A stretch of 64,000 nt of DNA from Pseudomonas petrae (GTDB lineage Bacteria > Pseudomonadota > Gammaproteobacteria > Pseudomonadales > Pseudomonadaceae), in the NCBI RefSeq assembly GCF_021728295.1, contig NZ_JAKJXE010000019.1, forward strand, positions 33,605 to 97,604, written 5' to 3'. The notes beneath the pieces are model-generated. The model saw nothing but the letters and a program-made list of their open reading frames with translations. It did no database searches and was not told where the DNA came from. How positions within the stretch are numbered: position 1 is the first letter of the stretch; the number at the start of each line of letters is the position of its first letter. Positions 35,418 through 44,797 of this stretch are shown here, in pieces. Both the position numbers and the translations under genes were made by a program.

Positions 35418-36215
35418 ATGCGCCCACTGATTGCCTGCCTGCTGTTGCTGATCGCCTGTCAGGCCGGCGCTGCGCAGCGGGTCGTCAGCCTCGCACCTTC
35501 TCTCACCGAAATCGTTATCGAACTGGATGCCGCCGATCTGTTGGTTGGCGTACTCGACGGCGGCCCGCGCCCGGAAAAAGTAGTGGGCCTGCCATCGGTG
35601 GGTCGCTACGGGCAGCTCGACATCGAGCGCCTGCTCAGTTTGCAGCCGGATCTTTTGCTGCTGTGGCCCGGCAGCGTCAGTGCGGCCCAGCGCGACCAAC
35701 TGAAGCGCCTGAATATTCCTACCTACACCGCCGAGCCCCACACGCTGATCGAGCTGGCTGATCAGATCGAGCAGATGGGCGAGCGACTTGGCCGCGCCGA
35801 TCGTGGACAACAGGCAGCGAAGGATTTCCGCCAGCGATTGGCCGGATTGCGTGAGCGTTATCGCCGCGATGTCCCGCTGACGGTGTTCTACCAAGTGTGG
35901 GACCAGCCGCTTTACACGGTAGGCGGCGGGCAGATCATCAGCGATGCACTGACCGTGTGCGGCGCACGCAATGTGTTCGAAGACCTGACCCTGCCGGCGC
36001 CGCAGGTGAGTATCGAGTCAGTGCTGCAGCGCGACCCGGACGTGATTCTGGCCAGCGACGCTGCATTGCTGCCGGGATGGAAAACCTGGTCGCAGTTGAA
36101 GGCCGTAAAAGCCGGTCGCCTGTTTGCCGTGCCCGATAAAGGCCTCGAACGAGCAAGCGGGCAGATGGGGGACGCGGTGGCGAAGGTGTGCGGCGTGATA
36201 GCGCCAGAGCGCTAG
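35418..36215 (+). CDS. Cobalamin-type ABC transporter substrate-binding protein (BtuF-like)
   Basis: A 265-residue periplasmic protein with a signal peptide (MRPLIACLLLLIACQAGAA) and the two-lobed PBP-III/BtuF fold (RVVSLAPSLTEIVIELDAADLLVGV; VGRYGQLDIERLLSLQPDLLLLWPG; VFYQVWDQPLYTVGGGQIISDAL). BtuF carries vitamin B12 from the periplasm to BtuCD. It is convergent with btuB, which supports a cobalamin role. btuC and btuD are not in the window. No cobalamin riboswitch is visible upstream. Confidence 0.85.
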   Translation: MRPLIACLLLLIACQAGAAQRVVSLAPSLTEIVIELDAADLLVGVLDGGPRPEKVVGLPSVGRYGQLDIERLLSLQPDLLLLWPGSVSAAQRDQLKRLNIPTYTAEPHTLIELADQIEQMGERLGRADRGQQAAKDFRQRLAGLRERYRRDVPLTVFYQVWDQPLYTVGGGQIISDALTVCGARNVFEDLTLPAPQVSIESVLQRDPDVILASDAALLPGWKTWSQLKAVKAGRLFAVPDKGLERASGQMGDAVAKVCGVIAPER

Positions 36216-36232
36216 ATGGGCGGAATGCAGAT

Positions 36233-38116
36233 TTACAGCTCCGGCGTCCAGGTCACGCCAAACATCCACGTCCGACCCTCTTCACGATAGCCGTAGTTGC
36301 TGCCATCGAAGCTGTACAGCGTGCGGCTGTAGCGTTTGTCCAAGGCGTTATCCAGCTTGAACTCCAGCTTCACTTCGTCGCTGGCTTTCCAGCTGCTGCG
36401 CAATCCGAACAACGAATAGCCGCCGATGTGCTGGGTGTTGGCCTCGTCGTTGTAGCTGTCGCTGACGGCCTGCCAACTGGCGCCGACGCCGAGGCGATCG
36501 AACTGGCGATCAAGATCCAGGTTCAGGGTGCGACGGGCGCGACGGTTGAGCGTATGCCCAGTGTCACGGTCACGCGGGTCGATGACCGACCCGCCGAGCT
36601 TGCCGGTCCAGCCGAACCATTGCTGCTCAAGCGACGCTTCGAAACCATTGATCCGTGCCGAGCCGATGTTTTGGGGGCGAAAGTCGCTGTCGAGGGCGAT
36701 CGCATCCTGCAGGTCGGTACGATAGAGCGAGGCTTCAAGACGGGCCGTATCGCTCAGGCGACTGCGCCATTGCAGCTCGTAGCTTTTCGAGTGCTCGGGC
36801 TTGAGGTCCGGGTTGCTGAAGTCCGGGTAATACAGGTCATTGAACGTCGGCGCGCGGAAGCCTTCGCTGTAGGAGAGCAGCACATCGTTGGCGTCATTGA
36901 GCGGAACGGTGAGCGTGCCGCTCCAGGTGTTCTGGCTGCCAAACTGCTCATTCTGATCGTGGCGCAGGCCTAGTTCGGTCGAGAAGTGCTCGCCTTTAAA
37001 ACGGTGCTGAATGAACGCCGCGCGGTTCCAGCGGCTGTCCTCGTCGAACGCCGTGCTGCTGTTAACGCGGTCTTCGTACCAGTCGCCCCCCAGCATCAGG
37101 CTGTTGCGGTCGTCCAGCGCCAGGTCGTTCTGCCAATTGACCGAGTCCCGGTAGGTGTTGAACACGTAGTGATCGTCGCTCAGCTTATCCAGCGTCTTCT
37201 CGCGGTTCTCACTGTGGCCCAGCTCCAGGCGGGTTTTCCAGGTCTGGTTGATGCGGGCGTCGATGTAAGTGCCGAGGCTGCTCAGGTCAAACTTGCTGTA
37301 CTGCTGCTGTCCCACGGTATTGAACGTCACCGGGTCGAACAGACCGAACGGGTTGTCGAACTCGGTCTTGCCCCGGTTATCCAGCGTGTTGAAGCCGACT
37401 TCCACGTCGTCGTTGAGCCAGTGGCTGAGGTTCAGGCTCAGGGATTTATTGCGGTAGGCGTCGTGGTCGTTATCGCTGGCGAAGGACGGGCCGGTGCGGT
37501 CGATGCCTGCCGTTTCATCCAGGCTGGTGCTGAGGTTGAAGTGCGTCTGCTGATCGCCGCCCGACAGGCCAAGGCTCTGCTGCTGCGTGCCTCGATTGCC
37601 GAAACCCATATGCAGGCGAGCCTGGAGGCCTTGCTCGGCGCCCCGTCGGGTAAAGATCTGGATCACGCCTCCAATGGCGTCAGCACCGTAGATGACCGAG
37701 CGTGAACCGCGCAGCACTTCCACGCGCTCGACCTGCTCGATGTCGAGGTATTGCAGGTTACTGTCCGCCGACGTGGCATTGGCAATGCGCTGCCCATCGA
37801 CCAGCACCAGACTCTGCGCGGCCTTGGTCCCGCGAATGAAAATCCCCGGCAAACTGCCTCGACCGCCGCTGGGCGCGACTTGCACGCCGGGCACACGACT
37901 CAACAGGTCGGTGACGCTGCTCGGTTGCAAGCGCTCAATGTCGGCGCGGGTGAACACGGTGTTCGCCGCGCTGGTGGCGTCCCGCTGCTCGACCTGGCGA
38001 TTGGCGCTGATCAGCACGCTGTCCAGCTTCAAGGCGCTTTCCCGATCAGGTTGGTCGGCAAAGGCCTGAGCAGCGGGGATGAGGGAAAAGGCGAGGGCGA
38101 GGCGGGAAATCGTCAT
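36233..38116 (-). CDS. btuB: TonB-dependent vitamin B12 receptor BtuB
   Basis: A 627-residue outer-membrane receptor: signal peptide (to about AQAFA), TonB-box-like region (LDSVLISANRQ), plug domain (SSVTDLLSRVPGVQV; GIFIRGTKAAQSLVLVDGQRI; VEVLRGSRSVIYGADAIGGVI) and a 22-strand barrel ending in a short aromatic-rich strand (WMFGVTWTPEL). The length is close to E. coli BtuB (614). It is convergent with the btuF-like gene. The 66-base gap to dxs contains a large hairpin but no room for a B12 riboswitch. Confidence 0.9.
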   Translation of the reverse strand: MTISRLALAFSLIPAAQAFADQPDRESALKLDSVLISANRQVEQRDATSAANTVFTRADIERLQPSSVTDLLSRVPGVQVAPSGGRGSLPGIFIRGTKAAQSLVLVDGQRIANATSADSNLQYLDIEQVERVEVLRGSRSVIYGADAIGGVIQIFTRRGAEQGLQARLHMGFGNRGTQQQSLGLSGGDQQTHFNLSTSLDETAGIDRTGPSFASDNDHDAYRNKSLSLNLSHWLNDDVEVGFNTLDNRGKTEFDNPFGLFDPVTFNTVGQQQYSKFDLSSLGTYIDARINQTWKTRLELGHSENREKTLDKLSDDHYVFNTYRDSVNWQNDLALDDRNSLMLGGDWYEDRVNSSTAFDEDSRWNRAAFIQHRFKGEHFSTELGLRHDQNEQFGSQNTWSGTLTVPLNDANDVLLSYSEGFRAPTFNDLYYPDFSNPDLKPEHSKSYELQWRSRLSDTARLEASLYRTDLQDAIALDSDFRPQNIGSARINGFEASLEQQWFGWTGKLGGSVIDPRDRDTGHTLNRRARRTLNLDLDRQFDRLGVGASWQAVSDSYNDEANTQHIGGYSLFGLRSSWKASDEVKLEFKLDNALDKRYSRTLYSFDGSNYGYREEGRTWMFGVTWTPEL

Positions 38117-38133
38117 CTTATTGATCGCAAACC

Positions 38134-38179
38134 TTGTAGGAGCGACCGGGGTGGAGCGCCACCCCGGTCAGTCCTACAA
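38134..38179. repeat. 46-base perfect hairpin between dxs and btuB
   Basis: Outer arms TTGTAGGA / TCCTACAA and inner arms GACCGGGGTGG / CCACCCCGGTC form a nearly continuous stem. It resembles a REP pair and probably ends or attenuates the dxs transcript. Confidence 0.75.
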
Positions 38180-38182
38180 AAA

Positions 38183-40072
38183 CTACATCTTCAGCAGGCG
38201 CTGGTTGATCGACGCTTCAATGCCGGCAGCATCCAGCCCGCACTCGGCCAGCATCTGCGCCGGTTTGGCGTGCTCGACGTAAACATCCGGCAGGCCCAGG
38301 TGCAGCACCGACTTGAGAATGTTCTCCCGCGCCAGAAACTCGCTGACCGCCGCACCCGCACCGCCCATGACGGCGTTTTCTTCGAGGGTCACGAGCAAGT
38401 CGTGGCTGTCGGCCATTTCGCGAGTCAGTGCCTCGTCCAGCGGTTTGACGAAACGCATGTCGACCACGGTTGCATCAAGTTTTTCCGCGACGATCAGCGC
38501 TTCGGTCAACTGCACGCCGAACACCAGCATCGCGACTTTGCTGCCTTGACGGCGAACCACGCCCTTGCCGATTTCCAGCGGTTCGAGACTGCTCTCGATC
38601 ACGGCATCGGGGCCGTTGCCGCGCGGGTAACGAACGGCGGCGGGACCTTTGAACAGGTGACCGGTGGTGAGCATCTTGCGCAGCTCGTTTTCATCGCTCG
38701 GCGTCATGATCAGCATGCCGGGGATGCAACGCAGGTACGACAGATCGAAACTGCCGGCGTGGGTCGGGCCGTCTTCGCCCACCAGACCGGCGCGGTCGAT
38801 GGCAAACAACACGTCCAGATTCTGCACCGCGACGTCATGAATCAGCTGATCGTAACCGCGCTGCAGGAAGGTCGAATAAATCGCCACGACCGGCTTGGCG
38901 CCTTCGCAGGCCATGCCCGCCGCCAGCGTCACCGCGTGCTGCTCGGCAATGGCAACGTCGAAATAGCGCTCCGGGAAGCGTTCGCTGAACGCGACCAGAT
39001 CCGAGCCTTCCTTCATGGCGGGCGTGATGCCGACCAGGCGCTCGTCCGCTTCGGCCATGTCGCACAGCCACTGGCCGAACACGCCGGAATACTTCGGGCC
39101 GCCGGCTTTTTTGGGCACGACGGGCGCATTCAGCGGATCGAGCTTGGTGATCGCGTGATAGCCGATCGGATCAACCTCGGCCGGCGCGAAGCCTTTGCCT
39201 TTCTTGGTAACCACGTGCAGGAACTGCGGACCCTTGAGGTCACGCATGTTGCGCAGGGTGGCGATCAGGATAGGCAGGTCGTGGCCGTCGATCGGGCCGA
39301 TGTAGTTCCAGCCGAGTTCTTCGAACAGCGTGCCGGGTACCAGCATGCCTTTGGCGTATTCCTCGGTGCGGCGGGCGATTTCCCACGCGCCGGGCAAACG
39401 CGACAGCACTTTCTTGCTGCCCTCGCGCATGCTCGCGTAAGTGCGGCTTGAGAGGATTTTCGCCAGGTAGTTCGACAGCCCGCCAACGTTGCGCGAGATC
39501 GACATGTCGTTGTCGTTGAGGATCACCAGCATGTTGGCGTTGACCTCAGGCGCGTGATTCAGCGCCTCGAAGGCCATGCCGGCGGTCAGAGCGCCGTCGC
39601 CGATCACGGCAATCGACTTGCGCTCACTGCCTTGCAGCCGGGAGGCGATCGCCATGCCCAGGGCGGCGCTGATGGACGTGCTGGAGTGACCGACGCCAAA
39701 GGTGTCGTATTCACTTTCGCCGCGACGCGGGAATGCCGCCACACCGCCTTTCTGGCGCAGGGTCGACATCTGCTCGCGACGGCCCGTGAGGATCTTGTGC
39801 GGGTACGCCTGATGACCGACGTCCCAGACCAGCCGGTCGTCGGGGGTATCGAAGACGTAGTGCAAGGCCACGGTCAGTTCGATGACGCCGAGGCCGGCGC
39901 CGAAATGGCCGCCGGTCTGGCCAACGGTGTAGAGCAGCTCCAGGCGCAGTTCATCCGCCAGGGCTTCAAGCTCTGCTTCACCTAAGCGGCGCAGGCCGTC
40001 CGGCGTCGCTGCCTTGTCGAGCAGCGGCGTGGACGGGCGCTCGCGGGGAATCTCTTTGAACGTCGTGGGCAT
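38183..40072 (-). CDS. dxs: 1-deoxy-D-xylulose-5-phosphate synthase
   Basis: DXS is the entry enzyme of the MEP isoprenoid pathway and uses thiamine diphosphate. The 629-residue product shows the conserved HVGHQAYPHKILTGR-type His, the ThDP motif GDGALTAGMAFEALNHA...ILNDNDMSIS, FEELGWNYIGPIDGHD, IAEQHAVTLAAGMA with the catalytic Glu, DRAGLVGEDGPTHAG and YPRGNGPD. ATG 40072. It is the third gene of an xseB-ispA-dxs run, typical of gammaproteobacteria. Confidence 0.97.
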   Translation of the reverse strand: MPTTFKEIPRERPSTPLLDKAATPDGLRRLGEAELEALADELRLELLYTVGQTGGHFGAGLGVIELTVALHYVFDTPDDRLVWDVGHQAYPHKILTGRREQMSTLRQKGGVAAFPRRGESEYDTFGVGHSSTSISAALGMAIASRLQGSERKSIAVIGDGALTAGMAFEALNHAPEVNANMLVILNDNDMSISRNVGGLSNYLAKILSSRTYASMREGSKKVLSRLPGAWEIARRTEEYAKGMLVPGTLFEELGWNYIGPIDGHDLPILIATLRNMRDLKGPQFLHVVTKKGKGFAPAEVDPIGYHAITKLDPLNAPVVPKKAGGPKYSGVFGQWLCDMAEADERLVGITPAMKEGSDLVAFSERFPERYFDVAIAEQHAVTLAAGMACEGAKPVVAIYSTFLQRGYDQLIHDVAVQNLDVLFAIDRAGLVGEDGPTHAGSFDLSYLRCIPGMLIMTPSDENELRKMLTTGHLFKGPAAVRYPRGNGPDAVIESSLEPLEIGKGVVRRQGSKVAMLVFGVQLTEALIVAEKLDATVVDMRFVKPLDEALTREMADSHDLLVTLEENAVMGGAGAAVSEFLARENILKSVLHLGLPDVYVEHAKPAQMLAECGLDAAGIEASINQRLLKM

Positions 40073-40230
40073 CAGGCGAATCGTTATTAGTAAAAGAGGC
40101 GGCAGTTTACCTGATGCATTGCCGGCTGCGCACGATGTGCAGCAACGCGATGTTCAGGGGCAACGTTTGCCGGCGAAATCGGGCAGCGCCAGCAAGGCTG
40201 CTCGCACCCGATAAGTCCTATGACCTGCGC

Positions 40231-41118
40231 TTAATGGCGGCGTTCGACGATATAACGCGCCAGCGCGCGCAAGGGCTCGGCGGCCTCATCGAACGGTCGC
40301 AGCGCCACGAGGGCCTGATCGCGCAATTCCAGGGCGTAATGCTTGGCGTCTTCCAAGCCCAGCAACGCGGGGTAGGTCGGCTTGTCTCGAGCGATGTCGG
40401 CGCCCTGGCGTTTGCCCAGCGTCGCGGTATCACTTTCGACGTCGAGAATGTCGTCCTGCACCTGAAACGCCAGGCCGATGGCGCGGGCGTAAATCTGCAG
40501 CGAGTCGAGCTGGACCTGGGTTGCGTTGCCGCTGGCCAGAGCGCCGAGCCTGACGCTGGCTTCGATCAGTGCGCCGGTCTTGTGCCGATGCATGAATTCC
40601 AGCGCCTTCTGGTCGAGCTTGAGTCCGACCGAGCCCAGGTCAATGGCCTGTCCGCCGACCATGCCGGCAGGGCCGGATGCTCGGGCGAGGGTGGCGACCA
40701 TCTTCAGCCGGGTGTCGGCGTTCTGCGGGGTCAGCGCGTTATCGCTCAGCACGCTGAAGGCCAGGGTCTGCAGACCGTCGCCGGCAAGAATCGCGCAGGC
40801 TTCGTCAAACGCTTTGTGGGTGGTGGGCAGGCCGCGACGTAAATCGTCGTCGTCCATGGCCGGCAGGTCGTCGTGCACCAGCGAATACGCGTGGATCAGC
40901 TCGACTGCGCAGGCCGCGCCGTTGGCGTGCTCGGCGTTGCCGCCCAAGGCTTCGCAGGCGGCGTAGACCAGCAGCGGGCGCACGCGCTTGCCGCCATTGG
41001 TGACGCTGTAGCGCATGGCGGCGTAAAGGCGGGTCAATTCAGGGGCGGGCGCATCGAACAGAGTCTCCAGCGCCGCATTGACGCGAGCCTGGCTGAGTGC
41101 CTGATACGCCGCGATCAT
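40231..41118 (-). CDS. ispA: Farnesyl diphosphate synthase
   Basis: IspA joins IPP and allylic diphosphates into farnesyl diphosphate. The 295-residue product has the first aspartate-rich motif (HDDLPAMDDDDLRRG) and the second (QVQDDILDVESD), plus GGKRVRPLLVYAACEALGG. ATG 41118 overlaps the xseB stop (ATGA), so the pair is translationally coupled. The frame stays open upstream into xseB but that part is not conserved. Confidence 0.96.
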   Translation of the reverse strand: MIAAYQALSQARVNAALETLFDAPAPELTRLYAAMRYSVTNGGKRVRPLLVYAACEALGGNAEHANGAACAVELIHAYSLVHDDLPAMDDDDLRRGLPTTHKAFDEACAILAGDGLQTLAFSVLSDNALTPQNADTRLKMVATLARASGPAGMVGGQAIDLGSVGLKLDQKALEFMHRHKTGALIEASVRLGALASGNATQVQLDSLQIYARAIGLAFQVQDDILDVESDTATLGKRQGADIARDKPTYPALLGLEDAKHYALELRDQALVALRPFDEAAEPLRALARYIVERRH

Positions 41119-41357
41119 TCCGGCTGTTCCGCGTCGAACGGCTCTTCGGCCAGTTCGCCGTCGCGCTCCAGCAAGACCTGCACTTTCTGCTCGGCCTGGG
41201 CCAGCGCGCTCTGGCACTCGCGGGTCAGGCGGATGCCTTGTTCAAAGGCGGTCAGTGAGTCTTCCAGCGACAGCTCACCGTTCTCCAGACGCTCGACGAG
41301 CGTTTGCAAATCCGTGAGGGACTGTTCGAAATCCAGTGCAGCTTTCTTGCGGGCCAT
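41115..41357 (-). CDS. xseB: Exodeoxyribonuclease VII small subunit
   Basis: XseB is the small subunit of exonuclease VII, which degrades single-stranded DNA. The 80-residue, mostly helical protein has the family pattern FEQSLTDLQTLVERLENGELSLEDSLTAFEQGIRLTRECQSAL. ATG 41357. It is the first gene of the xseB-ispA-dxs operon. Confidence 0.95.
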   Translation of the reverse strand: MARKKAALDFEQSLTDLQTLVERLENGELSLEDSLTAFEQGIRLTRECQSALAQAEQKVQVLLERDGELAEEPFDAEQPE

Positions 41358-41767
41358 GGCGGCTATCCCGGTAGACGTTAAACCGGCGCGACACTAGCAG
41401 AGCGCAGGCATCGGGGCAAATGAGAAGGGTGAGGCGGCTAAAGCCTTTGCCGATGCGCGCCAGATCGCGGCACACGCCACGCGCCTGCAGGAATGTGTTT
41501 TCACCCTCAAGCCGTCGTCTGGCCCCAATCTGTGGGAGCCGGCTTGCTGGCGAACGCGCTGTGTCAGCAAATAGAGATTTATCTGACCCAACGTGTTCGC
41601 CCGCAAGCCGGCTCCTCCGGATCTGTGCACGGCGCAGGTTTCGAGTGTTAACGCCGATTCAGTGTAGGAGCGCGCTTGCCCGCGAAGGCGCCATTTCAGT
41701 CAACGCATAGTCGTCTGAAGCGGCGCAATCGCGAGCAAGCTCACTCATACAGAGGTGTGCGGCAAGG
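41358..41767. repeat. Intergenic REP cluster
   Basis: This gap holds no gene but several REP elements: a degenerate copy at about 41460-41490, an inverted pair (REPIN) at 41531-41617 (GAGCCGGCTTGCTGGCGAAC mirrored by GTTCGCCCGCAAGCCGGCTC), a single copy at 41663-41690 (GGAGCGCGCTTGCCCGCGAA) and another degenerate copy at about 41725-41754. Confidence 0.75.
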
Positions 41768-42421
41768 TTAGAGGAAAGTAAAAACCGTCTCGGCCGGCAG
41801 GCGCGATTTCGGCAGTTTGGCGTTGAAATCGCTGTCGCTGCGGTAGCCCAGGCTGACCACGACCAGGCTGGTGAAACCCTTGTCACGCAGGCCTAATTCT
41901 TCGTCGAGCTTCTTGAAATCGAAGCCTTCCATCGGCGTCGCATCCAGCCCCAGCGATGCCGCGCCCAGCAGCAAAGTGCCCAGCGCCAGATAGGTCTGCT
42001 TTTCCATCCAGTCCTGCACGTCCTTCTGATCGAATTTGTGCATGTTCACGTAGCCACGGCGGCTTTTGTCCTGACCGGCTTTGGCCTCGTCGTTGGCGAA
42101 ACGCCCGTCAGCCGCTTCCTGGGCCAGCACTGCTTGCAGGTGCGATTCCGGCATCTCGGTGCGGGTGCAGAACACGATCACGTGGGAGGCATTGAGCATC
42201 TTCGCCTCGTTGTAGGCAAAACCACCCTCGGCCGACTTGGCCACGCGCGCTTTGCCCTGCTCATCGGAGGCAACGATGAAGTGCCATGGCTGCGAATTCA
42301 CCGATGACGGGCTGTGACGCAGTTGCTCCAGCAACTCGTGGATGGTTTCCTGCGGGATCTTGCGTGAGGCATCGTAGGCTTTAGTGGTGTAGCGCGATTT
42401 TGCCAGTGCGGTGAGTTGCAT
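41768..42421 (-). CDS. nfsB: Oxygen-insensitive NAD(P)H nitroreductase / dihydropteridine reductase
   Basis: A 217-residue flavoprotein of the NfsB type that reduces nitro compounds and quinones by two-electron steps using FMN. Visible: N-terminal FMN contact (AKSRYTTKAYDASRKI), LRHSPSSVNSQPWHFIV, the GTLLLGAASLGLDATPMEGFD motif and VVVSLGYRSD..AKLPKSRLP near the C-terminus. CGGAGAT precedes ATG 42421. It is the last gene of a minus-strand group with a Yellow-family gene and a quinone oxidoreductase gene. Confidence 0.93.
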   Translation of the reverse strand: MQLTALAKSRYTTKAYDASRKIPQETIHELLEQLRHSPSSVNSQPWHFIVASDEQGKARVAKSAEGGFAYNEAKMLNASHVIVFCTRTEMPESHLQAVLAQEAADGRFANDEAKAGQDKSRRGYVNMHKFDQKDVQDWMEKQTYLALGTLLLGAASLGLDATPMEGFDFKKLDEELGLRDKGFTSLVVVSLGYRSDSDFNAKLPKSRLPAETVFTFL

Positions 42422-42448
42422 GATGAATCTCCGAAATTAAAAACTGAA

Positions 42449-43636
42449 TCAACGGGTCGGTGCAGGCGCAGCGTCGATCTTCACCCGCAGCAGGCTGTAG
42501 GGCTTTTCGCGCAGATCCTTGCCATCGTGGAAACCGGCCTGGCGCTGCAGCTGGTTGGCGGTGAAATACAGATAGCCATCGGGCCCGACCGACAAGGTGT
42601 CCGGCCACAGCACGCGAGGGTCGTGAACGATGGTCTGCCAGCTGCCGTCGGCCAGGCGTTTGCGGATGCCGTTGTGTTCGTAGTCGCCGGCGTAGACCGC
42701 GCCGTTGGCATCGGCTTCCAGACCGTCGGACGCGCCTTTTTCGCCGAGGTCTTTGACCGCAGCGTTCAGTTGCGCCTCGCTCACACTGGCATCACGCAGC
42801 ATCGCAGCAGGCACGGCATACAGGTGGCGGCTGGAAAGCGCGCTGAAATACAGCGTCTTGCCGTCAGCGGACAGCGCGATGCCGTCGGACGCGACGCCCA
42901 ACGTTTTCGCTTTGCCGTCAGGGCCTTTGGTGACCAATGCGGCCTGACCTTCGACCACCGGCTTGAAGTCAGGGTCGACCGAGGTGGATTTCGCCCCGCT
43001 CAGGCGACGGGTCGCCTTGCCGCTGGCGATGTCCAAGACGATGATCGCGCCGGGCCCGGAAACCGACGAATCCGTGACATAGACAGTGCCTTCTTTGCCG
43101 CTGCGGAAATCAAAGCGCATGTCGTTGACGTAGGTGCTCGGCAGGATGACGTTGGCCGGGAAGACTAGGGTTTTGACCACCTTGTTACTGGCCAGATCAA
43201 CCGCCACCAGCTTGGCGCCGCCGGCTTTCGGCGCGGCGAAATTTGGCGCAGCGGTGTCCAGCAGCCAGACCCGGCCCTGACCGTCGGCGACCACGCTCTG
43301 CACGCTGATCAGCCCTTTGGCGGGCTCCTTGGGATCTTCCTTGTTGATGGCCGCATCGGGGTAGGCGACGACCTTGCCGTCACGGATTTCACCCACGGTA
43401 AACGGCACGTCGTCGCCCCAGTGCGGGAAGTTGACGAAGATACGTCCGGTTCCCGTCACGGTCACGCCGGTGGGCATGGCGTCGTGAAAGGTGAACACCT
43501 GCTCAAGCTGACCGATGGTTTTCTCTGCCGGCGCATTGGCGGTTAGTGCGGTGGTTGCAGTCGTGGCTGCAATGCCGGTCTGGCTGATCAACGCGAAAGA
43601 CAGTGCCACCGCCGACAACATCATGTTCTGTTTCAT
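42449..43636 (-). CDS. Exported Yellow / major royal jelly family (beta-propeller) protein
   Basis: A 395-residue periplasmic protein with a signal peptide (MKQNMMLSAVALSFALISQTGIA) and a six-bladed propeller of the MRJP/Yellow family, related to SMP-30/gluconolactonases (GRIFVNFPHWGDDVPFTVGEI; VVADGQGRVWLLDT; YVNDMRFDFRSG; DGIALSADGKTLYFSALS; PDTLSVGPDGYLYFTANQ). Bacterial members have no settled function; lactonase or redox-related roles have been suggested. ATG 43636 is preferred over an initiator two codons earlier. It lies between nfsB and the oxidoreductase gene. Confidence 0.85.
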   Translation of the reverse strand: MKQNMMLSAVALSFALISQTGIAATTATTALTANAPAEKTIGQLEQVFTFHDAMPTGVTVTGTGRIFVNFPHWGDDVPFTVGEIRDGKVVAYPDAAINKEDPKEPAKGLISVQSVVADGQGRVWLLDTAAPNFAAPKAGGAKLVAVDLASNKVVKTLVFPANVILPSTYVNDMRFDFRSGKEGTVYVTDSSVSGPGAIIVLDIASGKATRRLSGAKSTSVDPDFKPVVEGQAALVTKGPDGKAKTLGVASDGIALSADGKTLYFSALSSRHLYAVPAAMLRDASVSEAQLNAAVKDLGEKGASDGLEADANGAVYAGDYEHNGIRKRLADGSWQTIVHDPRVLWPDTLSVGPDGYLYFTANQLQRQAGFHDGKDLREKPYSLLRVKIDAAPAPTR

Positions 43637-43692
43637 GGACACAAACGGCTCCCGGCCTGCCGTAGCAGGCCATTCAAATAATGGAAACAGGT

Positions 43693-44700
43693 TCAGAAAC
43701 CTTCGAGGACGATCTTGCCCTTGGCCTTGCCGCTTTCGACCACGGCGTGGGCGCGGCGCAGGTTTTTAGCATTGATCGCGCCGAAATGCTCACCGAGGGT
43801 GGTCTTCAGCACGCCTTGGTCGATCAGGTCGGCGACGCGGTTAAGCAGTTCATGTTGGGCAATCATGTCCGGCGTTTCGTAGAGCGAGCGGGTGAACATC
43901 AGTTCCCAGTGCAGCGACAGGGCCTTGCGTTTCATCGGCACCACGTCGAGGGATTTCGGGTCATCGATCAGCGCCAATTGGCCTTGCGGTTTCAGGGCCT
44001 CGATCAGCTGCGTGAAGTACGAATCGGTGTGAGTCAGGCTGGCGACATGGCTCACCTGGCCGACGCCGATCTGTTTCAGTTGCTCGACCAGCGGCTGGCT
44101 GTGATCGATGACGTGATGGGCGCCCAGGCTTTCGACCCATTCACGGGTTTCCGGACGGGACGCGGTGCCGATCACGGTCAGTTTGGTCAGTTGGCGGGCC
44201 AGCTGCACCAGAATCGATCCGACGCCGCCACCGGCCCCGATGATCAACAGGCTGTCACCTTCGCCGCCGCCTTCCTGAACGCCCAAACGGTCAAACAGCA
44301 ATTCCCACGCGGTGATCGATGTCAGCGGCAGCGCGGCGGCGTGGGCGTTGTCGAGGGTCTTGGGTTTGTGCCCGACGATGCGCTCGTCGACGAGGTGGAA
44401 TTCGCTGTAGCTGCCGGGGCGGGCGATGGAACCGGCGTAGAACACCTCGTCCCCGGCGTTGAACAGCGTGACTTCGCTGCCCGTTTCACGAACAACCCCG
44501 ACTGCGTCCCAGCCGACCACTTTGGGTTCGGTGGCGGCAGAGCCGGCGCGGATTTTGGTGTCGACCGGGTTCACCGAAATCGCTCTGACTTCGACCAGCA
44601 AATCCCGAGGGCCGGGCGTTGGCTTGGGCAGGTCCATGTCGAGCAGCGCATTGGGGTCTTCGATGGGCAGACCGTGTTGGGTGAAGGCGACGGCTTTCAT
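43693..44700 (-). CDS. Zinc-type alcohol dehydrogenase family / quinone oxidoreductase
   Basis: A 335-residue MDR-superfamily enzyme of the ZADH/quinone-reductase type, NADPH-dependent. It has the GroES-like N-terminus (DLLVEVRAISVNPVDTKIRAG; VVGWDAVGVV) and Rossmann motif (LLIIGAGGGVGSILVQLARQL). It lacks the structural-zinc Cys cluster of classical alcohol dehydrogenases, so zinc is unlikely. AGAGAG precedes ATG 44700. It is divergent from a LysR gene, which probably controls this group. Confidence 0.9.
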   Translation of the reverse strand: MKAVAFTQHGLPIEDPNALLDMDLPKPTPGPRDLLVEVRAISVNPVDTKIRAGSAATEPKVVGWDAVGVVRETGSEVTLFNAGDEVFYAGSIARPGSYSEFHLVDERIVGHKPKTLDNAHAAALPLTSITAWELLFDRLGVQEGGGEGDSLLIIGAGGGVGSILVQLARQLTKLTVIGTASRPETREWVESLGAHHVIDHSQPLVEQLKQIGVGQVSHVASLTHTDSYFTQLIEALKPQGQLALIDDPKSLDVVPMKRKALSLHWELMFTRSLYETPDMIAQHELLNRVADLIDQGVLKTTLGEHFGAINAKNLRRAHAVVESGKAKGKIVLEGF

Positions 44701-44797
44701 GGCGATCTCTCTTGGACAGATGGCAGAAGGTAGCTGAAACGTTGGCTCATCTTGTTCTTGTTCATCAGGCAGAAAAACCCGCAGAATCCGGCAACAC

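Noticed and set aside
38117..38182. Cobalamin riboswitch looked for upstream of btuB
   Set aside because: Only 66 bases are available and they are filled by one long hairpin; no B12-box-like sequence.
37751..39451. 566-codon plus-strand open frame across btuB and dxs
   Set aside because: It is antisense to two well-supported genes; the product is low-complexity and matches the usual mirror frame of GC-rich DNA.
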